A stretch of 64,000 nt of DNA. Origin: Calothrix brevissima NIES-22. GTDB lineage: Bacteria; Cyanobacteriota; Cyanobacteriia; Cyanobacteriales; Nostocaceae. The notes under the pieces were generated by a model, which worked only from the letters and a program-made list of their open reading frames with translations, searched no databases and was not told where the DNA came from. How positions within the stretch are numbered: position 1 is the stretch's first letter; each line of letters opens with the position of its first letter. Of the stretch, positions 1 to 9,480 are shown piece after piece. The DNA lies in contig NZ_AP018207.1 of the NCBI RefSeq assembly GCF_002367995.1, positions 1,302,001-1,366,000 on the forward strand, in the 5' to 3' direction. The translations under genes and the position numbers were made by a program.

Positions 1-1624
1 GCTGCTTGGTTTTGCAGATATTCAGTTCTAAGTCTTGAGGACGATTGTGTTCTCCCACAATCATACCTTTATAAACTTTAGTACCAGGAGTAATGAAGAA
101 TACGCCTCTATCTTCAGCGTTTCTCATCGCATAGAAGGTAGAAACACCTTCTTCAAAGGAGATGAGAACGCCTTTGTTACGGGCTTCAATATCGCCAGAA
201 AGCTGGCGGTAATCCAAGAAGCTGTGGTTCATGATACCTTCGCCACGGGTCATCCGCATGAATTCGCCACGGAAACCAATCAAACCACGGGCGGGGATAA
301 CAAACTCTAGCTGGGTGCGTTCGTTACTACCGGGTTGCATATCTTGCATTTCACCCTTGCGTTGTCCTAAGCGTTCGATACAGCTACCAACTGCGTCTGC
401 GGGGACATCGAGAACTAAAAGTTCATAGGGTTCGCAAGGTTGTCCGTTGACTTCCCGGTAAATTACCTGTGGCTGAGATACTTGAAACTCATAGCCTTCT
501 CGGCGCATGGTTTCAATTAAAATACCCAGGTGGAGTTCTCCACGACCAGACACGAGGAATTTATCAGGAGAATCGGTTTCTTCCACACGCAAAGCTACGT
601 TAGTTTCTAATTCTCGCAGTAAGCGATCGCGTACTTGGCGCGATGTTACCAATTTACCTTCTTGACCTGCAAATGGTGAATCATTCACCCAGAAGGTCAT
701 CTGTAAGGTAGGTTCATCTACCTTAATTAGTGGTAAAGCTTGGGGTTCGTTAGGATCTGTAATTGTTTCCCCAATATTGGCGTCAGCAAAACCAGCCACA
801 GCCACAATATAACCTGCGGATGCTTCTTCCATATCCACCCGCTTCAAGCCTTCAAAGCCCATCAACTTGGTGATTTTAGCCTTGACAATTGCGCCACTTT
901 CTGTTACTAAAGCTGCTTGCTGTCCGGCGCGAATCACACCATTGTGAATTCTGCCAATGACAATCCGTCCTAGATATTCAGAATAATCTAAGGTTGTGAC
1001 TTGCAATTGCAGAGGCTTGTTAACATCACCTACTGGGGGTGGTACATGGCGGAGGATAGCTTCAAATAGCGGTTGCATATCCACTGGTTCCGCATCCAAG
1101 TCGTCTTTGGCATAACCAGCCAAGCCAGAAGCGAATAAATAGGGGAAATCGCACTGATCTTCATCTGCGCCTAATTCTAGGAACAGATCTAATACTTTAT
1201 CAATTGCGCCGTAGGGGTCGGCTTGGGGACGGTCAATCTTATTGACGACAACAATGGGGCGCAGTCCTTTTTCTAAAGCCTTTTTCAACACAAAGCGTGT
1301 TTGCGGCATCGGGCCTTCATTGGCATCGACAATCAGGATACAACCATCAACCATGCCAAGTACACGTTCGACTTCACCACCGAAGTCAGCGTGACCAGGG
1401 GTATCAACAATATTGATTAGGGTTTCTTTGTAACGAACTGCTGTGTTTTTCGAGAGAATGGTAATTCCCCGTTCCCGTTCCAAGGCGTTGGAATCCATGA
1501 CGCAATCCGGAACGTCTTCACCTTCTCGGAAGATGCCGGATTGTTTGAGGAGTGCATCAACCAGGGTGGTTTTGCCGTGGTCTACGTGGGCAATAATGGC
1601 GACGTTACGAATTGGGAGCGTCAT
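1..1624 (-). CDS. typA: Ribosome-associated translational GTPase TypA/BipA (3' end missing)
   Basis: Translational GTPase of the EF-G/BipA family that binds ribosomes and is linked to stress adaptation and ribosome assembly. Reading from the ATG at 1624, 541 codons are present before the window edge. The family is usually about 600 residues, so roughly the last 55 are outside. Visible motifs are the P-loop AHVDHGKTT at residues 12-20, the G3 motif DTPGHADF and the G4 motif NKID, followed by the beta-barrel and EF-G-like C-terminal domains. The N-terminus [20 protein letters not shown] is typical of cyanobacterial TypA, which supports this start. The gene is divergent from the kinase at 1873. 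Its identity is very secure. Confidence 0.96.
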   Translation of the reverse strand, partial: MTLPIRNVAIIAHVDHGKTTLVDALLKQSGIFREGEDVPDCVMDSNALERERGITILSKNTAVRYKETLINIVDTPGHADFGGEVERVLGMVDGCILIVDANEGPMPQTRFVLKKALEKGLRPIVVVNKIDRPQADPYGAIDKVLDLFLELGADEDQCDFPYLFASGLAGYAKDDLDAEPVDMQPLFEAILRHVPPPVGDVNKPLQLQVTTLDYSEYLGRIVIGRIHNGVIRAGQQAALVTESGAIVKAKITKLMGFEGLKRVDMEEASAGYIVAVAGFADANIGETITDPNEPQALPLIKVDEPTLQMTFWVNDSPFAGQEGKLVTSRQVRDRLLRELETNVALRVEETDSPDKFLVSGRGELHLGILIETMRREGYEFQVSQPQVIYREVNGQPCEPYELLVLDVPADAVGSCIERLGQRKGEMQDMQPGSNERTQLEFVIPARGLIGFRGEFMRMTRGEGIMNHSFLDYRQLSGDIEARNKGVLISFEEGVSTFYAMRNAEDRGVFFITPGTKVYKGMIVGEHNRPQDLELNICKTKQ

Positions 1625-1872
1625 AGAAACTTTTTGTGAACTCTAGAGGGGGTTTTCAGATGTACATCGTAAATGTTATGATGCTAGGCTGTTTTAACAG
1701 AATTGAGGATAAAGTACAAACTCTGTAAAGAAGCTTTAACAATTCTAGCTTAATCGTCACAATTCCGGGGACTTTTTTAGCCATTACTTTAAATTTCAAC
1801 TTGGCAACAACCATACTGAGAAACAATAATTACAGTTGTGCCAATATTGACTTAGTAATTGACTGATAATTT

Positions 1873-3024
1873 GTGACTATGCTTTGGAAATCAGGACAGC
1901 AGTTGCAGGGTGGTAAGTATAAGATTGAACATGAATTAGGCGAGGGTGGCTTTGGTATCACTTACCGCGCTAGCAGTCATAATGGTTCCGACGTTGTCAT
2001 TAAAACTTTGAATGAAAAAGTGCAACGCCGTCCCGATTTTGCCAGGTTTCAGCAAGATTTTGTCAATGAGGCGATAAAACTAGCTAAATGCAGTCATCCT
2101 CATATTGTGCAGATAGATGAGGTAATCCATGAGGATAACCTGTGGTGCATTGTTATGGAATACATTGATGGCGAAAATTTAGCCCATAAAATTGAGAATC
2201 AAGGTATTTTACCAGAGGCTGAAGCTTTAGCATATATTCGCCAGATTGGTGAGGCGCTAACTGTAGTGCATAATCACGGCTTGCTGCATCGGGATGTGAA
2301 ACCGCAAAATATTATGTTGCGTGCCAATAAATCAGAAGCCGTATTAATTGATTTTGGCATAGCGCGGGAGTTTTCTCAGAATTTGACTCAGACTCATACG
2401 CAAATGCTAGCTGATGGTTTTGCGCCAATTGAGCAATATGATAAGCGAGCAAAACGGGGTGCTTTTACAGATGTTTATGCTTTGGCGGCTACATTGTATT
2501 GTTTGGTAACGGGAGAAGTACCAACAATGGCTCCAATCAGAGCAATTGGTACGCCGTTAGAAGAACCAAAAAGTATAAATTCTAGTATCAGCGATAAAGT
2601 TAATCAGGCAATTCTTAAGGGTATGGAGGTGAAGCTAGAAAATCGCCCTCAGTCAATTCAGGAGTGGTTAGCATTATTTATACTAAATGATGATGCTTAT
2701 CAAAGTTTCACAGAAATGCTTGGAACATGGTATGGCGATTTTGGAAGTGGTAAAGCTACGCTCTCGATAACTCGCCAGTCTGGGGATTTCTTTGATGGAA
2801 CTTTAATTTATGAACATTGGTGGAACGGGACAGCTAGGATTGCTATCACTGGCAAATTGAACTCTAAAACAAATGCCGTCACAATACAAGAAACTAAAAT
2901 ATTATCAGGCTACTGGAGAATAGGAAAAAATTACGGCAAGTTATCATCTAATTTCTTAGAAATATCAGGTCATGGAAAAGATAGCAAAGGCTCATATTCA
3001 TGGTCATTTAAAAAAGTTAGTTAG
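1873..3024 (+). CDS. Ser/Thr protein kinase with a beta-rich C-terminal domain
   Basis: Eukaryotic-type (Hanks) kinase of 383 residues. The kinase domain spans about residues 15-270, with the glycine loop GEGGFG at 23-28, Lys44 in VIKTL, catalytic HRDVKPQN with Asp141, and the DFG motif at Asp160, so it looks active. No membrane segment is visible, so it is probably cytosolic. Residues from about 277 to the end form a separate module rich in Trp, Tyr, Gly and Thr (starting near GTWYGDFGSG), probably beta-sheet, which I cannot assign to a family. The start is GTG at 1873; an ATG two codons on at 1879 is an alternative. The signal-peptidase-like gene begins 165 bp downstream on the same strand and could be co-transcribed. 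Confidence 0.9.
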   Translation: MTMLWKSGQQLQGGKYKIEHELGEGGFGITYRASSHNGSDVVIKTLNEKVQRRPDFARFQQDFVNEAIKLAKCSHPHIVQIDEVIHEDNLWCIVMEYIDGENLAHKIENQGILPEAEALAYIRQIGEALTVVHNHGLLHRDVKPQNIMLRANKSEAVLIDFGIAREFSQNLTQTHTQMLADGFAPIEQYDKRAKRGAFTDVYALAATLYCLVTGEVPTMAPIRAIGTPLEEPKSINSSISDKVNQAILKGMEVKLENRPQSIQEWLALFILNDDAYQSFTEMLGTWYGDFGSGKATLSITRQSGDFFDGTLIYEHWWNGTARIAITGKLNSKTNAVTIQETKILSGYWRIGKNYGKLSSNFLEISGHGKDSKGSYSWSFKKVS

Positions 3025-3189
3025 ATACATAATTTTGCATTTTATGAATAAAATTAGAGATTTTTTTTGATTTATCAAGAGTGTATGGCTTTACCTATAT
3101 AGTTGAGATAACCGAAATATGCTGGATTTATTAGATTTTTTCCAAAAAATACGTTTTTTCACAAAATCTTTACATCAGAGTGATTTAAT

Positions 3190-4263
3190 ATGTCTAAAGA
3201 ACCTTGGCTAGCCGTAAACTTATCAAAAATACTTCCTGGGCTAGGACAAATATATTCAGGAAAAAAAGTTCAGGGATATTTTCTTATATTTATTTATATT
3301 GCTTTATATATAACTGCATTGTGGCTTATACTCAGTTCTGAAGGTAATATAATAATCGGCTTTGGTCTTTTAGTAAGTCTTTTTTGTGTCTGGGTGTGGA
3401 ATATTTTCGATGCTTATAATGCAGCAAAAAATCGAAATACTCTAGAATTCGAGGAACTACGCAGACAAAGTAAAGATCCTTGGCTGGCTATGTTCCTGTC
3501 ACAGCTATTTTTTGGCATCGGTCACTTCTATATTGGTAAGTGGTTATTTGGCATATTCGCAGTTATCTTGATAATTGTTTCTTCAGGTATATCAAGATTT
3601 CTCCCAGCGATTATTTATGCTGTGATTTCATATCTAGCGTATGTGTTTTCCCCAGTGCATCGTCAAAGCTCAAAAAAATGGGCATTAATCATCGCAATAC
3701 TGATAGCAATATCAGGTTTATTAGCTGTAGGCACTGCATTTTTTCTGAGAACATATTTAGCTGAAGCTAGATGGATACCTTCAGGCGCTATGGAACCAAC
3801 TCTGCACGGTACTCCAAACCAATGGGAGGCAGATAAGGTTATTGTTAATAAGCTTAACTATCGCTTTCAAAATCCTCAACGTGGAGACATTATAGTTTTT
3901 GCACCTACCGAAGCCTTACAAAAGGAAGGATACCAGGATGCGTTTATTAAGCGTATTGTTGGGCTACCTGGTGAAAAAGTAGAATTGAAGAATGGGCAGG
4001 TTTATATTAACAACCAAGCTTTACCAGAAAACAAGTACTTGAGTTCTAATCAGAGAACTTTAATTGATGTTTGTACATCAGGATCAGCGCAACCTTACTT
4101 AGCAAAAACAGTTACTATACCACCTACATCCTATCTAGCTCTAGGTGATAATCGCAATAGTTCCTACGATGGACGTTGCTGGGGAGTTGTACCTCGTGAA
4201 TTGATTATTGGTAAAGTCAGCAAAAGATTTTTTCCTTTTAACCGCATTGGCATTATTGAATAG
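3190..4263 (+). CDS. Signal peptidase I-like membrane protein with Ser-to-Ala at the nucleophile position
   Basis: A 357-residue protein in two parts. Residues 1-190 are membrane segments with two copies of a TM2-like motif: PWLAVNLSKILPGLGQIYSG at 5-24 and PWLAMFLSQLFFGIGHFYIG at 97-116. Residues 191-357 are type I signal peptidase-like: box B IPSGAMEPTL, box D FIKRIVGLPGE with the general-base Lys254, and box E GDNRNSSYDGR at 319-329. In the S26 family the nucleophile is the Ser just before Met in SGSMxPTL. Here that residue is Ala200, so normal Ser/Lys catalysis looks impossible unless another Ser substitutes. It may be an inactive paralogue, or bind signal peptides or regulate. A true lepB is expected elsewhere in the genome. 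The start ATG follows an AT-rich leader without a strong ribosome site. Confidence 0.85.
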   Translation: MSKEPWLAVNLSKILPGLGQIYSGKKVQGYFLIFIYIALYITALWLILSSEGNIIIGFGLLVSLFCVWVWNIFDAYNAAKNRNTLEFEELRRQSKDPWLAMFLSQLFFGIGHFYIGKWLFGIFAVILIIVSSGISRFLPAIIYAVISYLAYVFSPVHRQSSKKWALIIAILIAISGLLAVGTAFFLRTYLAEARWIPSGAMEPTLHGTPNQWEADKVIVNKLNYRFQNPQRGDIIVFAPTEALQKEGYQDAFIKRIVGLPGEKVELKNGQVYINNQALPENKYLSSNQRTLIDVCTSGSAQPYLAKTVTIPPTSYLALGDNRNSSYDGRCWGVVPRELIIGKVSKRFFPFNRIGIIE

Positions 4264-4276
4264 TCAGGCTTGGCGA

Positions 4277-4852
4277 TTACAATAACTTTTTTAATAGCAA
4301 CGTAAATCCAGGTACAACATCTTCACCACTCAAAGTGGCTGTGGCTGGATATTGAGTAATTGAACCATCTTGGCGATAAACTAAAGCTTGCTGATTTTGA
4401 CGATCAATTAACCAGCCTAAGCGGACACCGTTAGCAATATACTCTGCCATCTTGGCTTTGAGTTTTTCTAAGCTGTCATTTTGGGAACGAATTTCAATCA
4501 CGAAATCTGGTGCTAAGTTGATAAACTGATCTTCTTGCTCATCCCAACCGATGGGTAAGCGTCCTTTAGCAACAAAAGCAGCATCAGGAGAACGCACAGC
4601 CGTATTTGGTAATCTAAAACCTGTACTGGCACTAAAAACTTCGCCTAAATCCTGACTTTCTACCCAATTTAATAGATAAGCTCCGGCTTTGATTTCGCGA
4701 TTGCCAGAAATTCCTCCCGTAGGTGGCATAGTATCTATAGTTCCATCAGCATTGCGCTCAAACCGCAGTTCTGGGTTTTGCGAACTCATCTGCATTAATT
4801 CTCTATCTGTAACCTGATACAAAGATTGCCAGGTTACGATTTCGCTGTTCAT
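4277..4852 (-). CDS. Uma2 family (DUF820) PD-(D/E)XK nuclease-like protein
   Basis: A 191-residue member of the Uma2/DUF820 family, which is greatly expanded in cyanobacteria and has a restriction-endonuclease-like fold. The core shows Asp90 in RSPDAAFV and Glu120 in APDFVIEIRSQND, followed by the helix with KLKAKMAEYIANGVRLGWLID that is typical of the family. The usual EVxSxSD is EIRSQND here. The biological role of these proteins is unsettled; they are often annotated as restriction endonucleases without a partner methylase, and none is present here. The gene ends 13 bp from the stop of the signal-peptidase-like gene, in convergent orientation. Confidence 0.88.
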   Translation of the reverse strand: MNSEIVTWQSLYQVTDRELMQMSSQNPELRFERNADGTIDTMPPTGGISGNREIKAGAYLLNWVESQDLGEVFSASTGFRLPNTAVRSPDAAFVAKGRLPIGWDEQEDQFINLAPDFVIEIRSQNDSLEKLKAKMAEYIANGVRLGWLIDRQNQQALVYRQDGSITQYPATATLSGEDVVPGFTLLLKKLL

Positions 4853-5004
4853 GATGCTTTCACATTATGGGATAAAAGAGCGATCGCTACAGAGAACTAG
4901 AACTTTTACAGACAGATTCCCCTCACCATGAAGGTTGAAGAATGAAGCAAGAAAAATTTTCTACTTCAGACTTCAGGCTTCATACTTATTTACGCAGAAC
5001 TGTA

Positions 5005-5027
5005 ACGACTGTAACAGTCGTTTTTTT
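5005..5027. terminator. Hairpin with T-run beside the prs stop codon
   Basis: ACGACTG at 5005-5011 pairs with CAGTCGT at 5015-5021, with a 3-nt loop, and TTTTTT follows on the plus strand. As a rho-independent terminator it points along the plus strand, but the nearest gene (prs, minus strand) ends at 5029. The inverted stem could still act on prs transcripts, although the T-run is then on the wrong side. The structure is clear; its function is doubtful. Confidence 0.35.
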
Positions 5028-5028
5028 G

Positions 5029-6051
5029 CTAGCGGAACATACTACTTACTGAAGTATCCTCGTGAATTCGCCAGATGGTTTCTCCGAGTAGATTAGCCAC
5101 TGAAAGCACTACCAGTTGCGGAAAACGATTGCTTTCTGGAATAGGAATCGTGTTAGTGACGATTACTTCCTCAAACAAGCCACTAAGAGACAACCGCTCA
5201 ACAGCTGGCGGGGAAAATACTGCATGAGTCGCACAGGCGTATACCTGACGCGCTCCTTCTTCACGCAGTAATTTTGCACCCTCAGAAATTGTGCCCCCAG
5301 TGTCGATCATATCGTCCACTAAAACAGCAGTTTTACCCTTAACATCACCAATTACATTCATTACTTCGGCGACGTTGTGAGCCTGACGACGTTTATCAAT
5401 AATCGCCAAGGGAGCATCACCCAGCTTTTTGGCAAATGCTCTAGCTCTGGCTACACCACCAACATCAGGAGAAACGACCACAATATCTGATAGCTGTTTA
5501 CTTACCAGATAATCTAGTAACACTGGCGAACCATAAACATGATCGAAAGGTATGTCGAAGTAACCCTGAATCTGAGCTGAGTGTAAGTCCATTGCCAAAA
5601 CACGGTTGGCTCCTGCTTGAGTGATTAGGTTAGCAACCAATTTCGCAGTAATGGATTCTCTTCCTGCTGTTTTGCGATCGGCCCGCGCATAACCATAATA
5701 AGGAATTACTGCTGTTACCTGGCGTGCAGAAGCTCGCCGACAGGCATCAATCATAATCAGCAATTCCATTAAATGATCGTTAACGGGCTGACAAGTCGGC
5801 TGGATGAGATAGACATCACAACCCCGGATAGACTCCTGGATTTGAATATAGAGTTCGCCGTCCGCAAACCTTTTTCGGATCATGGGGCCTAAGTCCATGC
5901 CCAGGTAGCGAGCGACTTCTTGAGACAGTTGTAAATTGGCAGAGCCAGAAAACAGCCGCAGGCGATTATTTTCAGTTATTCCTGTTGCAACTGGCTGCAC
6001 TTTAGATAAAGTTGCAGAACTGAGCACAGCAGATCCTCGATGTGCATTCAT
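5029..6051 (-). CDS. prs: Ribose-phosphate pyrophosphokinase (PRPP synthetase)
   Basis: Makes 5-phosphoribosyl-1-pyrophosphate from ribose 5-phosphate and ATP for nucleotide, His, Trp and NAD synthesis; cytosolic. The 340-residue protein has the family signature: FADGELYIQIQESIRGCDVYLIQPT near the N-terminus, the MELLIMIDACRRASA region, YYGYARADRK, and the PRPP-binding loop VLVDDMIDTGGTI. An N-terminal stretch of about 25 residues before the RLFSGSANLQLSQ core is longer than in enterobacteria, as is common in cyanobacteria. The start ATG at 6051 begins MNAHRGSAVL. It faces away from the kinase at 6797 across a 745-bp gap. Confidence 0.96.
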   Translation of the reverse strand: MNAHRGSAVLSSATLSKVQPVATGITENNRLRLFSGSANLQLSQEVARYLGMDLGPMIRKRFADGELYIQIQESIRGCDVYLIQPTCQPVNDHLMELLIMIDACRRASARQVTAVIPYYGYARADRKTAGRESITAKLVANLITQAGANRVLAMDLHSAQIQGYFDIPFDHVYGSPVLLDYLVSKQLSDIVVVSPDVGGVARARAFAKKLGDAPLAIIDKRRQAHNVAEVMNVIGDVKGKTAVLVDDMIDTGGTISEGAKLLREEGARQVYACATHAVFSPPAVERLSLSGLFEEVIVTNTIPIPESNRFPQLVVLSVANLLGETIWRIHEDTSVSSMFR

Positions 6052-6796
6052 GGCAATCTTAACATCAGCAATTTAGCAAATTTAACCGGAATCGTGTAAA
6101 AAAATATCTGTAAAAGTTAAAACATTTCTCCCGAAAATTATGATTTGCTAATTTTTAACTAAGTTTGGTAAACAAACTACTGATAGCTTAACTGAACAAC
6201 AACTTTATTAACTAGAGCTATTGTTCGGATTTTTGCTTGAAATCAGAAAAATCTCAAATCTCAGATTTTTGCAGGGGAGATTGTTAGTTATACCTACATA
6301 TTTAGGGAATATGGTACATAATTTTTACATTTCTAACCCACTTACTCCGAGATATTCTAGAGTCGAATATGAATAATTCAACACTTAAGTAGCAGCTAAT
6401 GATCCTATGATACTAACTGCAAAAGCAAACAAAAATTTTAGTTATCAGGATTTACACACAAAACCTGTATGCCTATCTGTTTACCGTTAGCTAGGGTACC
6501 ACAGTTAAGGCAAAGTTAAAGAGAGAAATTAGTAAAGGAAATTTTTTGTCATCAGTCTTACAGATGATATTTAAGGCGGTTGCTTGAGGATTGTTTATAT
6601 CCCAGGTATCAGGTACTGACAAAGAGAGTGTAACAATAAAGTTGAGCTAGTCTGATTTTTTGTTGGCAGATTTTCGCGAAAATGCCTAAATATGATGGCA
6701 GTGGACATATTTGCCCATGAGGTAGGGTAGAATATCGCCGCAAGTAAATATCGTCAAGCCTGAAACCTATCTTGACAGAACACTTATCCCATAATT
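6052..6796. other. 745-bp divergent intergenic region between prs and a kinase gene
   Basis: AT-rich, with no open frame I can defend and no tRNA or repeat element. It presumably carries the promoters of prs (minus) and the kinase at 6797 (plus). A TTGACA at 6772-6777 lies only about 20 bp before the kinase ATG, too close to act as a -35 for it unless the transcript is almost leaderless. Confidence 0.4.
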
Positions 6797-8479
6797 ATGC
6801 AACCACCGATTACAGTTGGCACTATCTTACAAAATCGTTATCGCATTATTCAGATTCTCGGACAAGGGGGATTTGCTAGAACTTATTTAGTAGAAGATCA
6901 AAGACGGTTTAATGAACTTTGCGCCATCAAAGAATTAACTCCCACGACTGTGGGAACTTCGATGTGGGAGAAGACGCAAGAACTGTTTCAGCGAGAAGCG
7001 GCGATTTTATATCAAATCGAACATCCCCAAGTTCCCAAATTCCGCGAAAGATTTGAGCAAGACCAGCGCTTGTTTTTGGTGGAAGATTATATTGCAGGTA
7101 AAACTTATCGGAATATACTCTCAGAACGTCAAGCTTTGGGTCAAACTTTGACAGAAAATGAAGTATTACTGTTAATACGGTCGTTATTACCTGTATTAGA
7201 GCATATTCATAGTCGGGGAATTATTCATCGCGATATTTCTCCAGAAAATATTATTTTACGAGAGAGCGACTCGAAACCAGTTTTAATTGATTTTGGGGTG
7301 GTGAAAGAATTAGCCACTCGCTTGCAATCGCCTGATAGTACAGAACCTGTTACGAGTGTGGGAAAATTAGGTTATTCTCCTAGCGAACAGATGCAAGCAG
7401 GACAAGCTTACCCTAATAGCGATTTATATGCACTGGCGGTGACATCGATTGTGTTGCTGACTGGTAGAGAACCAAGAGAGTTATTTGATGAGAATCAATT
7501 ATCGTGGAATTGGCAACAGTTTGTGCGGGTTAATCCCCAATTTGCCGAGGTGATTAATCGGATGTTAAATTATCGTCCAAGCGATCGCTATCAAAATGCA
7601 ACTGAGGTTATCCAAGCATTGCAAGCTATCGATCGTCCTACTGCCCCTATTCCTAATAATACCTCTAATATCCAAACTGTTGCTGTAGGCGGGCGTCAAC
7701 CTCAACCAGCACCATCACCTACAGCTAATCGTCCTACACCCGCAATTCCACCCAACAATAGTAGTTCTGTGTTAGATAATCCGTTAGCGGTTGGGGCTAT
7801 TGGTAGTGCTGTAGTTATCTTAGCCGGAGTTGGTTCTTGGGCTTTGGTCAGTTCAATTCGCAGTCAGCCAAAAACACCTCAAGAAACACCTGTACAAACT
7901 TTCCCTTCACCAATTATTTCTGGTGGTAGTTTAACACCTCAACCGACACCAACTATTAGTGAACCTGTGATTTTGAGTAAGCGCCTGATTTTTGGCGCAG
8001 GAAATACAGCTACAGTAGAAAATACTATTAAGGAGAATCAAATATTTCAATATAGTTTTGCGGGACAAAAAGGTCAAAGATTAACTGCTGTACTTGAACA
8101 AGGTAATGGCATTATTTTATCAATTTTAGATAATAAGAAACAACCAATTGATAATTTAGCTAATCAAGTTCCATCTTATGATGGCAGATTACCCCTAACA
8201 GGTAGATACACGATTCAATTAAGTCTAGAACCGACAATTGCGGAAAGCAATTATATCCTCAAAGTTGGATTAGAAAAATTAGTTAGGGAAACACCGACAC
8301 CTACATTTACACCTACACCAACCCCTACCCTATCGCCAATCATCTCACCCATACCAACAATCAGCCCTACACCATCGCCATCGCCATCGCCTAGCGAGAC
8401 GCCAACGCCAACACCAACTCCGACTGCAACATCAGAGCCAATTGATATACCTACTCCCAATACTAGCCCAGGAAATTAA
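6797..8479 (+). CDS. Membrane Ser/Thr kinase with PPC-like sensor region and Pro-Thr tail
   Basis: Kinase of 560 residues. The cytosolic catalytic domain is at about 14-275, with [10 protein letters not shown], Lys45 in [14 protein letters not shown] (catalytic Asp146; Ser replaces the usual Lys after HRDI, as in many cyanobacterial kinases) and the DFG motif at Asp165. A Pro-rich linker precedes one membrane segment at about 330-352. The outside part, about 395-495, resembles a bacterial pre-peptidase C-terminal (PPC) beta-sandwich, with [20 protein letters not shown] and [13 protein letters not shown]. The last 60 residues are Thr-Pro/Ser-Pro repeats, likely cell-wall spanning. Sensing of something in the envelope is inferred from this layout. 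Confidence 0.9.
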   Translation: MQPPITVGTILQNRYRIIQILGQGGFARTYLVEDQRRFNELCAIKELTPTTVGTSMWEKTQELFQREAAILYQIEHPQVPKFRERFEQDQRLFLVEDYIAGKTYRNILSERQALGQTLTENEVLLLIRSLLPVLEHIHSRGIIHRDISPENIILRESDSKPVLIDFGVVKELATRLQSPDSTEPVTSVGKLGYSPSEQMQAGQAYPNSDLYALAVTSIVLLTGREPRELFDENQLSWNWQQFVRVNPQFAEVINRMLNYRPSDRYQNATEVIQALQAIDRPTAPIPNNTSNIQTVAVGGRQPQPAPSPTANRPTPAIPPNNSSSVLDNPLAVGAIGSAVVILAGVGSWALVSSIRSQPKTPQETPVQTFPSPIISGGSLTPQPTPTISEPVILSKRLIFGAGNTATVENTIKENQIFQYSFAGQKGQRLTAVLEQGNGIILSILDNKKQPIDNLANQVPSYDGRLPLTGRYTIQLSLEPTIAESNYILKVGLEKLVRETPTPTFTPTPTPTLSPIISPIPTISPTPSPSPSPSETPTPTPTPTATSEPIDIPTPNTSPGN

Positions 8480-8634
8480 ATGTAAATTTCCCTAGTTATA
8501 CAAATTGGAATTAATAGTTTATTGGTTATGAAAAGCATATAATTTATAGCTAATAAACCACTTGTAAATCAAGCAAAATATAAGTATGATAAGAAATAAC
8601 TATAGAAGCTGTTAGTTAATTTTCCTAGAATCAA

Positions 8635-9315
8635 TTGTTGAATACATTACTAATTACTGGCACTGATACTGAGGCAGGTAAGACTGTTTTAACAACAGCA
8701 TTAGCAGCCTATTGGCAGAAATATTTTCCGCAGCGTAACTGGGGAATTATGAAACCAATTCAATCGGGAGAAGGCGATCGCGAGTGGTATCAAAAGCTGT
8801 TTTCCCTACGGCAAACGGCGGAAGAAATTACACCGTTGTATTTTCAAGCACCTCTCGCACCGCCAATCGCCGCCGCTAAGGAAAATCGTCAAGTTGATTT
8901 AGCTGTAGTTTGGCAAGCTTTTTCTAAATTGCGATCGCAACGGGAATTTGTGCTTGTAGAATCATTGGGGGGCTTAGGCTCGCCCATCACCGATGAATTG
9001 ACGGTAGCAGACTTAGCTGGAGATTGGCATTTACCGACAATTTTAGTAGTACCAGTGAGATTAGGCGCGATCGCACAAGCTGTAGCTAACGTCGCCTTAG
9101 CTAGACAAGCGCGCATCGATTTAAAAGGAATAGTACTTAACTGCGTACAACCCCGTTCCGACGCAGAAATAGCCGACTTAACGCCAGCAGAGTTAATTCA
9201 AGCACTCACCCATATTCCAGTTTTAGGCTGTTTACCTCATCTCGATAACCTGACTGATTTAGATAAACTAGCCCAAGTAGCCTCAAATTTAAATTTAGAA
9301 ACACTAAATTTTTGA
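8635..9315 (+). CDS. bioD: ATP-dependent dethiobiotin synthetase
   Basis: Closes the ureido ring of dethiobiotin from 7,8-diaminopelargonate, CO2 and ATP, the step before biotin synthase. The 226-residue protein starts LNTLLITGTDTEAGKTVLTT, with the P-loop at residues 8-16, and contains MKPIQSG, ESLGGLGSPI (normally EGAGG) and VLNCVQP, all in the usual BioD order. Start: a stop codon lies in frame at 8626 and no ATG exists before the P-loop, so translation begins at TTG at 8635 or 8638. No other biotin genes are nearby, so it appears solitary. Confidence 0.93.
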   Translation: MLNTLLITGTDTEAGKTVLTTALAAYWQKYFPQRNWGIMKPIQSGEGDREWYQKLFSLRQTAEEITPLYFQAPLAPPIAAAKENRQVDLAVVWQAFSKLRSQREFVLVESLGGLGSPITDELTVADLAGDWHLPTILVVPVRLGAIAQAVANVALARQARIDLKGIVLNCVQPRSDAEIADLTPAELIQALTHIPVLGCLPHLDNLTDLDKLAQVASNLNLETLNF

Positions 9316-9336
9316 TAACGATACACTGAGAACATA

Positions 9337-9424
9337 AGCTATTCTGCTTTTAAGTTGCACAATTTATCGTGAAGGCTGTTGACTGTTGACTGTTGACAAC
9401 CCTGATTGGTAGTTTTGCAATTTA
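9337..9424 (+). repeat. Dispersed repeat with an internal heptad array (copy A)
   Basis: Begins AGCTATTCTGCTTTTAAG and ends near TTTGCAATTTAG, with three TGTTGAC heptads at 9377-9397 in the middle. The same arrangement occurs in reverse orientation at 17709-17811 with more heptads. The heptads therefore sit inside a larger conserved element of about 85-100 bp and not in random spacer. Confidence 0.7.
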
Positions 9425-9480
9425 GACGCGCATTAGCTTAAGCGTTTCCACCAGTTGTCTTCTACTAGCGTGTCTTCACA

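Noticed and set aside
6652-6796. TTGACA near the kinase start as a promoter
   Set aside because: It is too close to the ATG to leave room for a -10 element and a leader.
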